NCBI RefSeq assembly: GCF_009720735.1
Contig: NZ_WNKU01000015.1
Span: 1-64,000, forward strand
Reading direction: 5' to 3'
Source of the DNA: Heliobacterium mobile
GTDB taxonomy: Bacteria; Bacillota; Desulfitobacteriia; Heliobacteriales; Heliobacteriaceae
Length of the DNA: 64,000 nt
Positions 7,974-15,347 of this stretch are shown here, in pieces. Each line of letters starts with the position of its first letter. The first letter of the stretch is position 1. A program made the position numbers and the translations under genes. Below the pieces are notes generated by a model that saw only the letters and a program-made list of their open reading frames with translations, was not told the DNA's origin and ran no database searches.

Positions 7974-8294
7974 ATGCCGTCATTATTTAGTTCATTAATG
8001 GGCGAAGGCAACCAAAGCGGTATCCAGATGGGTGATCAGGCTATAGCAAATCAAATGTTGGCGGGTAAGAAAGCTGTTGCCCAAGGCTATCTAACAGCTA
8101 CACTTGAATCCGCTACTCCGGAGATTAGGGCGTTGTTTGCCGATAATCTAAGTAAAGCTGTAATGGGACATACTGCACTAACCGAGTTGGCTGTGAAGCG
8201 GGAATGGTATAAGCCATATGAAATTCCCGAAGAACAACTCGTACACACTTACCAGCAATCTGAATCTGTCGTTGAAAACAGAGCTAATATTTAG
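7974..8294 (+). CDS. CotF-family spore coat protein (106 aa)
   Basis: A ferritin-like helical coat protein. The AQGYLTATLESATPEIRALF and KREWYKPYEIPEEQL segments are characteristic of CotF-family proteins, which end with a Pro-Tyr segment and a short Gln-rich tail. Co-transcribed with the 73-aa partner (1-bp gap). Its presence indicates a sporulating host or a mobile element carrying sporulation-linked genes. Confidence 0.8.
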   Translation: MPSLFSSLMGEGNQSGIQMGDQAIANQMLAGKKAVAQGYLTATLESATPEIRALFADNLSKAVMGHTALTELAVKREWYKPYEIPEEQLVHTYQQSESVVENRANI

Positions 8295-8344
8295 TCGCAA
8301 AAACGGTTGTATGAGTATTTCTTATAGTTAACAGGGTATCCTAA

Positions 8345-8455
8345 GCTCGTTGCGTTGTTCAAATAACCAACCAACCGGATGTTTTAATCAACGCAACGAG
8401 TAAGCCTCCTGATTGGCGACCCGGTCCTGTATTTAGGTCCGGGTTAGCTGTTTTG
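8345..8455 (+). terminator. Perfect 12-bp inverted repeat and second hairpin after the cotF pair
   Basis: CTCGTTGCGTTG (8345-8356) pairs perfectly with CAACGCAACGAG (8389-8400). A second stem ACCCGGTCC / GGTCCGGGT lies at about 8419-8444 and is followed by a T-containing stretch. Likely terminator region for the CotF operon. Confidence 0.55.
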
Positions 8456-8488
8456 TACCTTTGAAAAACAATCTCTACAAGTCATCAA

Positions 8489-8556
8489 AAAAACCGCCCC
8501 TCCCCACTAGCCAATTAACGGGCTTATCGGTAAGGTGAGGACGGGCGGTTTAACGG
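8489..8556 (-). terminator. Large terminator-like hairpin
   Basis: AAACCGCCC and GGGCGGTTT arms, with GGTGAGG / CTCCCC inner pairing, enclose a 30-nt loop. On the minus strand the stem is followed by TTTTTTT. A related half-copy (ACCGCCCTTCCCCACTAGCC) lies at about 9323. Confidence 0.5.
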
Positions 8557-8589
8557 TATTAGACTGGGTTCGAACCGTCCAATACCTAA

Positions 8590-8756
8590 AATACGGCTAT
8601 TTAACCTAATTATTTCCTCCACCCTTCAAACCCGCCTCCACAGAATGCCCTGTGTCCTTTGAAAACGACCGACTATACCGTTCATACTAGAATGGGGTCG
8701 AATTGAACGAGGGGTGTTGTAGGGGGCGTTGTGGGTAATGTTATTTTCAGGCGATT
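8590..8756. repeat. Dispersed intergenic repeat, copy B
   Basis: The most diverged of the three copies. It keeps TTTCCTCCACCC, CGCCTCCACA, the ACTATACCGTTCATAC block and GGGGTCGAA with a G/T-rich end. It lies directly downstream of the CBO0543 gene stop. Confidence 0.6.
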
Positions 8757-8758
8757 AT

Positions 8759-9241
8759 TTAAGCTATTTTTGTATTAGAGAAATCACCTCTAAACCATCG
8801 ATAGAAGAAACGAGACGTTAAAAACGTTAAAAATATTGTTATCCAAGTCCAGTACCATGCCCATTGAATATAAATTATTGTGTTAGTATATTTTTCGAGT
8901 ATTACTTCAAATCCGGATATGCCCGAGGTGTATACCGCGTAATGAGTTAATTGTCTAAGAGAGCTAGTTTTTTCTGGATAGAACAAGTTGAACAAGACGC
9001 ATATACCGGGATATACTAAATATTCAAAAGTTAAACTGGATTTTGTTGCATTAGGTAAAAAACGAGTGGGATATTCGATAAGATTCCATTCAACAACTAT
9101 AAGGCCTAAAATCCATGTTACCGTCTGCTTAAATAAAAAAATTACAGTAGCGTCTTTTATCTTATTCTTTGGAACCAACCAGACTACGAGACCGACTGTT
9201 ACGATTATTGAAGTTATTTCGATTAATCTATCTAAGGGCAT
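8759..9241 (-). CDS. CBO0543-family membrane protein
   Basis: A 160-aa integral membrane protein with about five TM helices. The family signature is visible: YPTRFLPNATKSSLTFEYLV, then LFNLFYPEK and HYAVYTSG. These proteins are common in spore-forming Bacillota and have no known function. The start was set at the second of two adjacent ATGs because AGGAGG is 7 nt upstream; a longer frame to 9373 lacks a ribosome binding site. Confidence 0.75.
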   Translation of the reverse strand: MPLDRLIEITSIIVTVGLVVWLVPKNKIKDATVIFLFKQTVTWILGLIVVEWNLIEYPTRFLPNATKSSLTFEYLVYPGICVLFNLFYPEKTSSLRQLTHYAVYTSGISGFEVILEKYTNTIIYIQWAWYWTWITIFLTFLTSRFFYRWFRGDFSNTKIA

Positions 9242-9481
9242 CATTCTGCCTCCTAATATAATCGGAATTACTTTTATTATGCCCTCAAGTACCTCATTTG
9301 ACACTATTTTCAGAACTAACAATAACCGCCCTTCCCCACTAGCCCGGATGAAGGATAAAAAAACACCCCACAAAAGTGGGGCGGGATGATTCGCTATGGG
9401 ACTTAGAGATGCAATGACAATATTATAATATTCTTAGTTTAATTGAAGTGTGATGATGGCAAGGAGCAATTCACTCATAAA

Positions 9482-9645
9482 TCAGTTCAGAGAAGACTCT
9501 TTGAGACTATAATCTCGTTGTCTCCAACAACAGTTTTTACACCATAGACTTACATCAAAAAGCTCCTCGACGCGATAAATATGACTGCCACATCTAGGGC
9601 AATCACCCGAAGTCGGTTTAAGTGAAACCTTAGGTTTTTTCTTTA
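9482..9645 (-). pseudogene. Zinc-ribbon remnant without a start codon
   Basis: The frame ending at 9482 encodes CPRCGSHIY, then WCKNCCW, a small zinc ribbon. An in-frame stop upstream leaves no ATG/GTG/TTG before the first Cys. A GGAGTG site about 10 nt ahead of a different frame suggests a frameshift. Nothing else is convincing in 9380-9840. Confidence 0.35.
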
Positions 9646-9842
9646 TCTAAAATAAAATAGACAATGAAAACACTCCTAGGAGTTAATGATCCATCCCAGT
9701 AGCTTCATCGATTATTGTAACCTTTCATGTTTGTTAAAAACTACCTACCACCACTGGACCTCCAGACGTGCGAGATAGTGGTTGAAGTGATAGATTAGCA
9801 TAGTAATTGTTATCCTATTCGAAGATTAAGCTGGTTGATACG

Positions 9843-10010
9843 AGAATACGGCTTTTTCACCTAATTACTTCCTACACCCAATTGTAAGACCGCCCTCCAC
9901 ATCGCCACCTACGCCCTTCAACGCAAACAACCATACCATTATACCAAAGCGGGGGTCAAACGGAAGTGGGCGATTACTGTAGCTTTATCTGGGTTCTGGG
10001 GGTTTTTAAG
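9843..10010. repeat. Dispersed intergenic repeat, copy C
   Basis: Close to copy A over CCCTCCACATC, CCTACGC, TTCAACGCAAAC, AACCATACCATTATAC and GGGGGTCAAA, and to copy B over the TACGGCT / CCTAATTA start. It lies upstream of the PAS kinase gene. Confidence 0.7.
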
Positions 10011-10142
10011 AAAAAAATTGCTAGATAAGTGAAAAGATAAAATCTAATAAAACAAAAACTATTCGTTACGACATAAACCGACATTATTTTTTCAGACCCC
10101 AATGTAAAATGTTATTATTAACCACATGAACGGGTGATTCTG

Positions 10143-11609
10143 ATGAGTCTGGAAGAAGAAAATAAAAAGCTAAAGAACGAGCTTGAAAAACAAAAAAGAA
10201 AAAATCTAGCCCTTGAAAAGTTCTTTCAGTACTCGTTAGATGTTTTTATTGTTTATTCTATTGATGGACTTGTCATGCCCAACCAATCCCTATCCCGAAT
10301 ACTTGGATATTCACAAGATGAAATTATGAATTGGACAAATCAATACGTCCTTGAAAATATAATTCATCCAAATGATAGACTAAAAACCCTAGAAGCAGGC
10401 AAACTCCTTACTTCAGGCTCTTCCTTTGAAAACCTTGAAAACCGCTATTTATGTAAAAACGGTGAGTATAGATGGTTTTCATGGACAGGTACTTCAGATA
10501 ACACAAATCAATTTAGGCTAACCGTCGGAAGAGATATCACTGAACAGAAGAATATTACAAAGGAACTACGTTCTTCGGAGGAAAGGTTCACTAAAGTTTT
10601 TCAGTATAGCCCTATCATGATGGCTATTCGTTCTCAAAAAGACGGACGACTTCTAGAAGTAAATAAAAGTTGGTGTAATCACGTCAATGTAATAAGAGAA
10701 GAAGCCATTGGAAATAGTCCTATCGAACTCGGATTAGTTGTGGATTGGGAAACTCATGATGAAATATTCGGTGATAGTAAAAAACAACTAACTTCTAGGT
10801 CTTGTACTTATAAGACAAAGTTGGGTGATATACGACAAGCACTTGTCTCGACAGAAGAAATATTATTTAATAATGAACCCTCAATCTTGGTTTCCTTTAT
10901 AGATGTTACAGAAAAGATAAAAATGGATAGAGAAATCGCCCGTTTAGATCGTTTAAACCTTATCGGTCAAATGGCTGGAGGCATTGGTCATGAAATACGT
11001 AATCCGATGATGACTGTACGAGGCTTTCTTCAAATACTTCAAATGAAAGAAAAGTATTCCGATGAACGTGAGTATTTTGATTTAATGATTTCCGAGTTAG
11101 ATAGAGCTAATGAAATTATTAAAGAATTTTTATCATTATCGAAAACTAAACAGTTAGAAATGAAAGCAAGCAACTTAAATAATATTATCGCAGAATTGTA
11201 TCCACTTATGCAGGCTAGTGCTTTTAATGAAAATAAACAGATATTGTTCCATCCCTCCCATATAACAATAGACATTATGTGTTCCGAGAAGGACATTAAA
11301 CAATTAATCCTGAACCTCGTAAAGAATGCTTTAGAAGCGAGCCCAATTAATTCTTGCGTCGAGATAATAACAGAAGTTGACAAAGGTTATTTTCGACTTA
11401 TAGTAAAAGACTATGGTCCTGGAATCCCACAAGAAATATTGAGTTCAATAGGACTACCATTCTTTACAACGAAAGAATCGGGAACGGGACTAGGATTAGC
11501 TATCTGTAACAGTATAGTTCAGCGACACGGAGCAAAAATGGAAATTGAATCAAGTGATAAGGGGACAACCTTTATTGTTCACTTCCCCCAACCGAATTGT
11601 ACGGCATGA
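10143..11609 (+). CDS. PAS-PAS sensor histidine kinase (sporulation-kinase-like)
   Basis: A cytosolic kinase of about 488 aa with no TM segments. A short coiled N-terminus precedes PAS 1 (about 30-135) and PAS 2 (about 145-260). HisKA contains HEIRNPMMTVRGF (phosphoacceptor His about 283), and HATPase_c contains NLVKNALEAS, DYGPGIP and GTGLGLAICNSIV. The layout resembles KinA-type kinases that feed Spo0F, but the ligand and partner are unknown and no response regulator is adjacent. ATG at 10143 was preferred to the GTG at 10134. Confidence 0.85.
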   Translation: MSLEEENKKLKNELEKQKRKNLALEKFFQYSLDVFIVYSIDGLVMPNQSLSRILGYSQDEIMNWTNQYVLENIIHPNDRLKTLEAGKLLTSGSSFENLENRYLCKNGEYRWFSWTGTSDNTNQFRLTVGRDITEQKNITKELRSSEERFTKVFQYSPIMMAIRSQKDGRLLEVNKSWCNHVNVIREEAIGNSPIELGLVVDWETHDEIFGDSKKQLTSRSCTYKTKLGDIRQALVSTEEILFNNEPSILVSFIDVTEKIKMDREIARLDRLNLIGQMAGGIGHEIRNPMMTVRGFLQILQMKEKYSDEREYFDLMISELDRANEIIKEFLSLSKTKQLEMKASNLNNIIAELYPLMQASAFNENKQILFHPSHITIDIMCSEKDIKQLILNLVKNALEASPINSCVEIITEVDKGYFRLIVKDYGPGIPQEILSSIGLPFFTTKESGTGLGLAICNSIVQRHGAKMEIESSDKGTTFIVHFPQPNCTA

Positions 11610-11613
11610 TGAG

Positions 11614-12015
11614 ATGTCTCTGTTATCGCTTCCTCGCGAACACATAGTTCCAGCAACTATCACCTCAGACCAACTTCCAGAATATGGTGTATCGGAGTTA
11701 TTACTCTGGAAGGAGGGGGTTAAAATTCATAACCACAGATATTCGTTTCTCACCAGACGAGCTAGAGGCCATCGACACCGTATGTGTGGTACCACGTCAT
11801 GTCAACCCAATATTCGAGGGCACAGGCACCGCTATTTTGGTAGTACTTCGGTAAGCGTTAACCACATTCATTTTTATGGTGGTGTAACTGGACCAGCGGT
11901 CTATGTTCAAGGCCGTAGACATTATCACAGAATGATCGGAAGTACAACTTTTAATCTAGGTCACTCACATTCTTATCAAGCCCGAACCAGATTAGCCAGA
12001 GATTTATGCAGGTAA
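11614..12015 (+). CDS. YmaF-like His-rich repeat protein
   Basis: A 133-aa protein with four His-rich repeats of the type GHRHRMCGTTS, GHRHRYFGSTS, HYHRMIGSTT and GHSHSYQART, the pattern of YmaF-family proteins of Bacillota. The repeats suggest metal binding; function is unknown. Starts 5 bp after the kinase stop and is followed by a strong terminator, so probably shares its mRNA. ATG at 11614 lacks a good ribosome binding site, so translation may be coupled. Confidence 0.7.
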   Translation: MSLLSLPREHIVPATITSDQLPEYGVSELLLWKEGVKIHNHRYSFLTRRARGHRHRMCGTTSCQPNIRGHRHRYFGSTSVSVNHIHFYGGVTGPAVYVQGRRHYHRMIGSTTFNLGHSHSYQARTRLARDLCR

Positions 12016-12019
12016 ATTT

Positions 12020-12052
12020 TTAGCTCGCCTTCATCGGCGGGCTTTTTCTGTA
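12020..12052 (+). terminator. Terminator after the ymaF-like gene
   Basis: A GCTCGCC ttcat CGGCGGGC stem followed by TTTTTC ends the kinase-ymaF transcript. Confidence 0.85.
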
Positions 12053-12261
12053 GTCCCACTGTAGTTCCCCCTAACGCTGCCCCATAAACGAAATCGTTGA
12101 CACCAAAAAAGCTCGCCTTAACTGGTGACCTTTTAACGCTATATCCCCTTAAACTAATCCCTTCTTCTACCAACCAACGCCGACCTCATATCCCAAAACT
12201 TACTCTCTGTTCAAACTTTCAAAAATTGTCTATAATCTTACCCAAAGAAAGACCGTCTTCC

Positions 12262-12320
12262 AACAGAGCAACTGACTTGTAATCAGTAGGTTGCGGGTTC
12301 AAGTCCTGTCGCCGGCTCCA
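12262..12320 (+). tRNA. 3' fragment of tRNA-Thr (anticodon TGT)
   Basis: The sequence matches the 3' three quarters of a threonine tRNA: D-arm end AGAGC, anticodon stem-loop ACTGACTTGTAATCAGT, T-arm GCGGGTTCAAGTCCTGT, and 3' acceptor CGCCGGC with discriminator T and CCA at 12318-12320. The 5' acceptor strand and D-stem partner are missing upstream. Such fragments mark integrase attachment sites using the tRNA 3' end; a tyrosine integrase lies 1.6 kb away. Confidence 0.65.
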
Positions 12321-12326
12321 CTACAT

Positions 12327-12480
12327 ATGCGGGTTAGCAGGATCACCAGGTGGAAGAGAGAACCAAAATGTGGTTACCGAGGTAGTTACGGAGGGGCATC
12401 TCTGGTGAAGCCATGGGGTTGAAATGGCCCGGTACGCAGGGGAAACCGACGGAGGCAGTGTGCTGACGGCGGTTTTTTGC
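12327..12480 (+). ncRNA. Candidate structured RNA, unassigned
   Basis: A G-rich, apparently structured stretch after the tRNA fragment. Small hairpins include ACCAaaatgTGGT, CCGaggtagttaCGG and GCCATggggttgaaATGGC, ending before a TTTTTT run at about 12473. It has no good coding frame. It reminds me of 5' domains of bacterial group II introns, but no reverse transcriptase follows. Confidence 0.3.
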
Positions 12481-12573
12481 GTTTTCGTTGAGATGATTTT
12501 GTGGTGCGGGTTATGGTTGTTTAACGAGGCCCGGTGCGGGCCACGCCACTCCCCATTGCCGAAGCGGCAAAAG

Positions 12574-12612
12574 AAATAAGCGTCTTGGCAGTTAGGGGGC
12601 CAGACGCTTTAG
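12574..12612 (-). terminator. Terminator of the HEPN gene
   Basis: On the minus strand AAGCGTCTGG / CCAAGACGCTT is followed by ATTTCTTTT, just past the stop at 12627. Confidence 0.75.
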
Positions 12613-12626
12613 TAGTTTTCGAAAGT

Positions 12627-13766
12627 TTATTCTTTTATAATTTTCCAAGTTTGAGTGGTAGTTTGGTTTGACTCATCATCTAACACATTTTTTCTCCCGA
12701 TAGGTTGAATAAACAGAATGTCTTTTCCTTCACCAAGTATTCTTCCGATTGTAGCGTTAATCGGATTTCCCACAATATATTTTCCTTTATTAATCGTTTT
12801 TATAAGCTCAATTGTAGTAAATTCATAAATCTCATTATTAAAAAAGTTATCAACCACATTCTTAATCATTTCAAATGTAACATCATAAAGCTTTGCCGTT
12901 CTAAGAGAACCTTCAAATAGTGAATTTCTTTCTTTTAAGGATTCTAATAGAGCAGATTCTATTATCATTCTATTATCTGGTTTGTTAAGTTGATTTAAAC
13001 ACTCTTGTATTGTGTTTATTATTGTGTGTAGTTCTTCACGGTTTGGTGTATATTCAGAATGTACAACTCGGTTTCTGATATTAAAAACCTCTGATATCTC
13101 GCCGATTATTTTGTTTCTCTTATTTTGATCTTTAATAACATCCTTCATGAAATTAATTAAAATTAGTTCAATAGGTGCAATTGAAAGGACGTTCTTGTTA
13201 ATATTTGATAGAGTATCTTCTAAAATATTCATAGAATCTAATAATGCCAATGTAGGGTTTGATTCAACTGTAGCTTTCGCTCTTTCCAAGTTTTGCAAAG
13301 CTTCAGTCTTTACAAATCTACACTTTATCCATACGTCCTTTTCAACATTTTCCCTAATAAATCGATGAATATCTGCAGAAAATTCCTTTTGTAATATTTC
13401 ATCAATAAAATTAAAAGCAGCCTCTAAATGATAATCCATTGTAACAGTATCTATAGTTCCGTATCGATGTTGTATACCATTACGTTCGTCAATTAACAAC
13501 TCAACTCTAGACATATACGGAAGATTATCGGTTCCCCATAAAGTTTTTAATAACTTTAAGCCATCATGAACAGTAATTGTTTTTCCTTTATCGTTATATA
13601 TAGACTTGTTATGTTTTACTAAGGCAGCCTTGGTAGATAACTCCATGGCATGGGCACTATGCAATACAGCAATACGATAGTCTCTAGCTTTTCCTTCAAC
13701 ATAATGTTCAACTGCATGGCAAAAAAGTTCTAGTGCAGTTTTCATTATCGGCGAGGTATGCGGCAT
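12627..13766 (-). CDS. Protein with two HEPN-type RxxxxH motifs, candidate RNase/defence protein
   Basis: A 379-aa protein not assigned to a named family. Residues 95-100 read RNGIQH and residues 231-236 read RNRVVH, both fitting the catalytic RxxxxH motif of HEPN RNases, each inside an all-helical segment. The C-terminal 100 residues (FTTIELIKTINKGKYI ... TTTQTWKIIKE) look like a winged-helix domain. The N-terminal helix contains HAMELSTKAALV, typical of HEPN folds. It stands alone with its own terminator beside an integrase and tRNA fragment, a common location for anti-phage genes. Defence is inferred. ATG chosen with AGGAG 7 nt upstream. Confidence 0.6.
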   Translation of the reverse strand: MPHTSPIMKTALELFCHAVEHYVEGKARDYRIAVLHSAHAMELSTKAALVKHNKSIYNDKGKTITVHDGLKLLKTLWGTDNLPYMSRVELLIDERNGIQHRYGTIDTVTMDYHLEAAFNFIDEILQKEFSADIHRFIRENVEKDVWIKCRFVKTEALQNLERAKATVESNPTLALLDSMNILEDTLSNINKNVLSIAPIELILINFMKDVIKDQNKRNKIIGEISEVFNIRNRVVHSEYTPNREELHTIINTIQECLNQLNKPDNRMIIESALLESLKERNSLFEGSLRTAKLYDVTFEMIKNVVDNFFNNEIYEFTTIELIKTINKGKYIVGNPINATIGRILGEGKDILFIQPIGRKNVLDDESNQTTTQTWKIIKE

Positions 13767-13949
13767 ATCGATACTCCTCACTTTTCTGATTTATCGATAA
13801 TTTTTATTTAATTCCATTATAATAAATAGCCGCTGAGAAAATTGTCGAATTATGTCCCTGTGGTAATTAAATGTATTCCCTCGCCGAATGAAATCTACGG
13901 GCCTCCTCTAATCTCACATCTTAATTTTCTATTCAGTTTAGAAATTTTC

Positions 13950-15134
13950 TTATCCGACCATATTCCCCATCTTCCTCGGGCTTAACATACCCTCAATTTT
14001 AACAATTGCCTGTTTCTTGACGTCGGGGAGCACGTGACTATAAGTATCCAGCGTAATTCTAATGCTGCCATGTCCTAGCAGTTCTTGAACCACCTTCGGA
14101 TGAACACCGGCTTCAAGCAACCGGGTGGCGTACGTATGCCTCAGCGAGTGCAGATTGGTCTTTGGGATTTCTGCTTTGTCTAACAGCCGATGGAATTTCG
14201 TGGCCAAATTCCGTTGGCTAACCATCCGGCCTTTCTTCGTTGTTACGACCAGCCCATCGTCTTCATATTCCTCGCCCTCACCCATTCGCTCGATGTACTG
14301 GAGCACTTGCCATCGTTTCAACTGCCTTACCAGATCTTCGGTTATCGGAATCCTCCGGTAACCGTTTTTCGTTTTAGGCTCCTGGATGATCTGGTGGGTC
14401 TTGTTGGGGCCATGTTCGTTTTTGACCAGCACTGTTCCCTTAGTGACGTCGATGTGACCGCGTTCCAAATTGATATCGCCCCACTTTAGGGCCAACAACT
14501 CCCCTACCCTCATCCCCGTTCCGAGCAGCAGTTTGAAGGCGATCCAAAGCCTATCCTCCTCGGCAACAAACATGAATTCCTTCATTTGATCAATGGTAAA
14601 GACACTGATTGGCTTGGGTGATGGTTTAGGTTTGCGGACGTGGTCAGCTATGTTCTTGTTGATCAGTTCATCATGGATTGCCTGTTTGAGGGCCGTCTTT
14701 GCGGTAGTGAGAATCAGTTCGACCGTTCTTGTTGCTAGGCCCGATTGTCTCTTTTCATTCAATAGCCGTTGAAGCTGCGTTGTCTGCAAAGCTTGAACCT
14801 TCACGTTACCCAACTTCGGCTTCAAATGAAGCCGGGTGATGTACTCGTAGGACTCCCAAGTTTTAGGACGCACGTTGGGCTTTACATATTGTTCGAGCCA
14901 GATGTCCAGCCATTCCGCGAAGGTCACCGTGGTGGGAATTACGAAGATTCCTTGACGGTACTCTACAAGAGCTTGATCACGCCACTGTAGGGCTTCGCCC
15001 TCAGTTTTGAAAGTTCTGCGAGCGTACTTCGCTTTGCCGTTGTCGTCTACGCCGATGTGGACCTGGGCTACAAAGTAGCCATCTTTTCGCTGGTACACGC
15101 TACCCTGTCCAGGTTTGTTGCGTTGGGAAGTCAT
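13950..15134 (-). CDS. int: Tyrosine site-specific integrase (phage/ICE type)
   Basis: A 394-aa integrase with an N-terminal arm-binding domain (GSVYQRKDGYFVAQVHIG, AP2-like), a core-binding domain (about 70-165) and a catalytic domain. Catalytic residues: Arg209 (GTGMRVGELL), His329-x-x-Arg332 (HSLRHTYATRL), His355 (LLGHGSI) and Tyr365 (DTYSHV). It catalyses integration and excision, probably at the tRNA-Thr site whose 3' fragment lies 1.6 kb away. Start set at MTSQRN, ten codons inside the longest frame, where AAGGAG is upstream. Confidence 0.9.
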   Translation of the reverse strand: MTSQRNKPGQGSVYQRKDGYFVAQVHIGVDDNGKAKYARRTFKTEGEALQWRDQALVEYRQGIFVIPTTVTFAEWLDIWLEQYVKPNVRPKTWESYEYITRLHLKPKLGNVKVQALQTTQLQRLLNEKRQSGLATRTVELILTTAKTALKQAIHDELINKNIADHVRKPKPSPKPISVFTIDQMKEFMFVAEEDRLWIAFKLLLGTGMRVGELLALKWGDINLERGHIDVTKGTVLVKNEHGPNKTHQIIQEPKTKNGYRRIPITEDLVRQLKRWQVLQYIERMGEGEEYEDDGLVVTTKKGRMVSQRNLATKFHRLLDKAEIPKTNLHSLRHTYATRLLEAGVHPKVVQELLGHGSIRITLDTYSHVLPDVKKQAIVKIEGMLSPRKMGNMVG

Positions 15135-15347
15135 AAAGAAACACCTGCTCCTTTCGACGTTCAAGATCGACTGATTTCTAGGAGGCAGGTGTAGGTTATC
15201 TCTAAATGGCTGTACAGTAAAGTATAGTTTTTTTGCTGAGAGATTTGATTACGGATAAAATATTACGAGGACTACTCTTTAGCGATCCTCCCGTAAGCTG
15301 ATATTATGAAATAACTCCTTCTCTCATTAGATGGAATGTAATTTTTC

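Noticed and set aside
8988-9389. 133-aa plus-strand frame
   Set aside because: Antisense to the CBO0543 gene, which has clear family motifs and an RBS.
12240-12480. tmRNA
   Set aside because: The 3' end is tRNA-like, but the segment before it is a normal tRNA-Thr anticodon arm, and no tag-peptide frame is present.
14190-14489. Plus-strand frames inside the integrase
   Set aside because: Antisense shadows of a gene with a full catalytic set.
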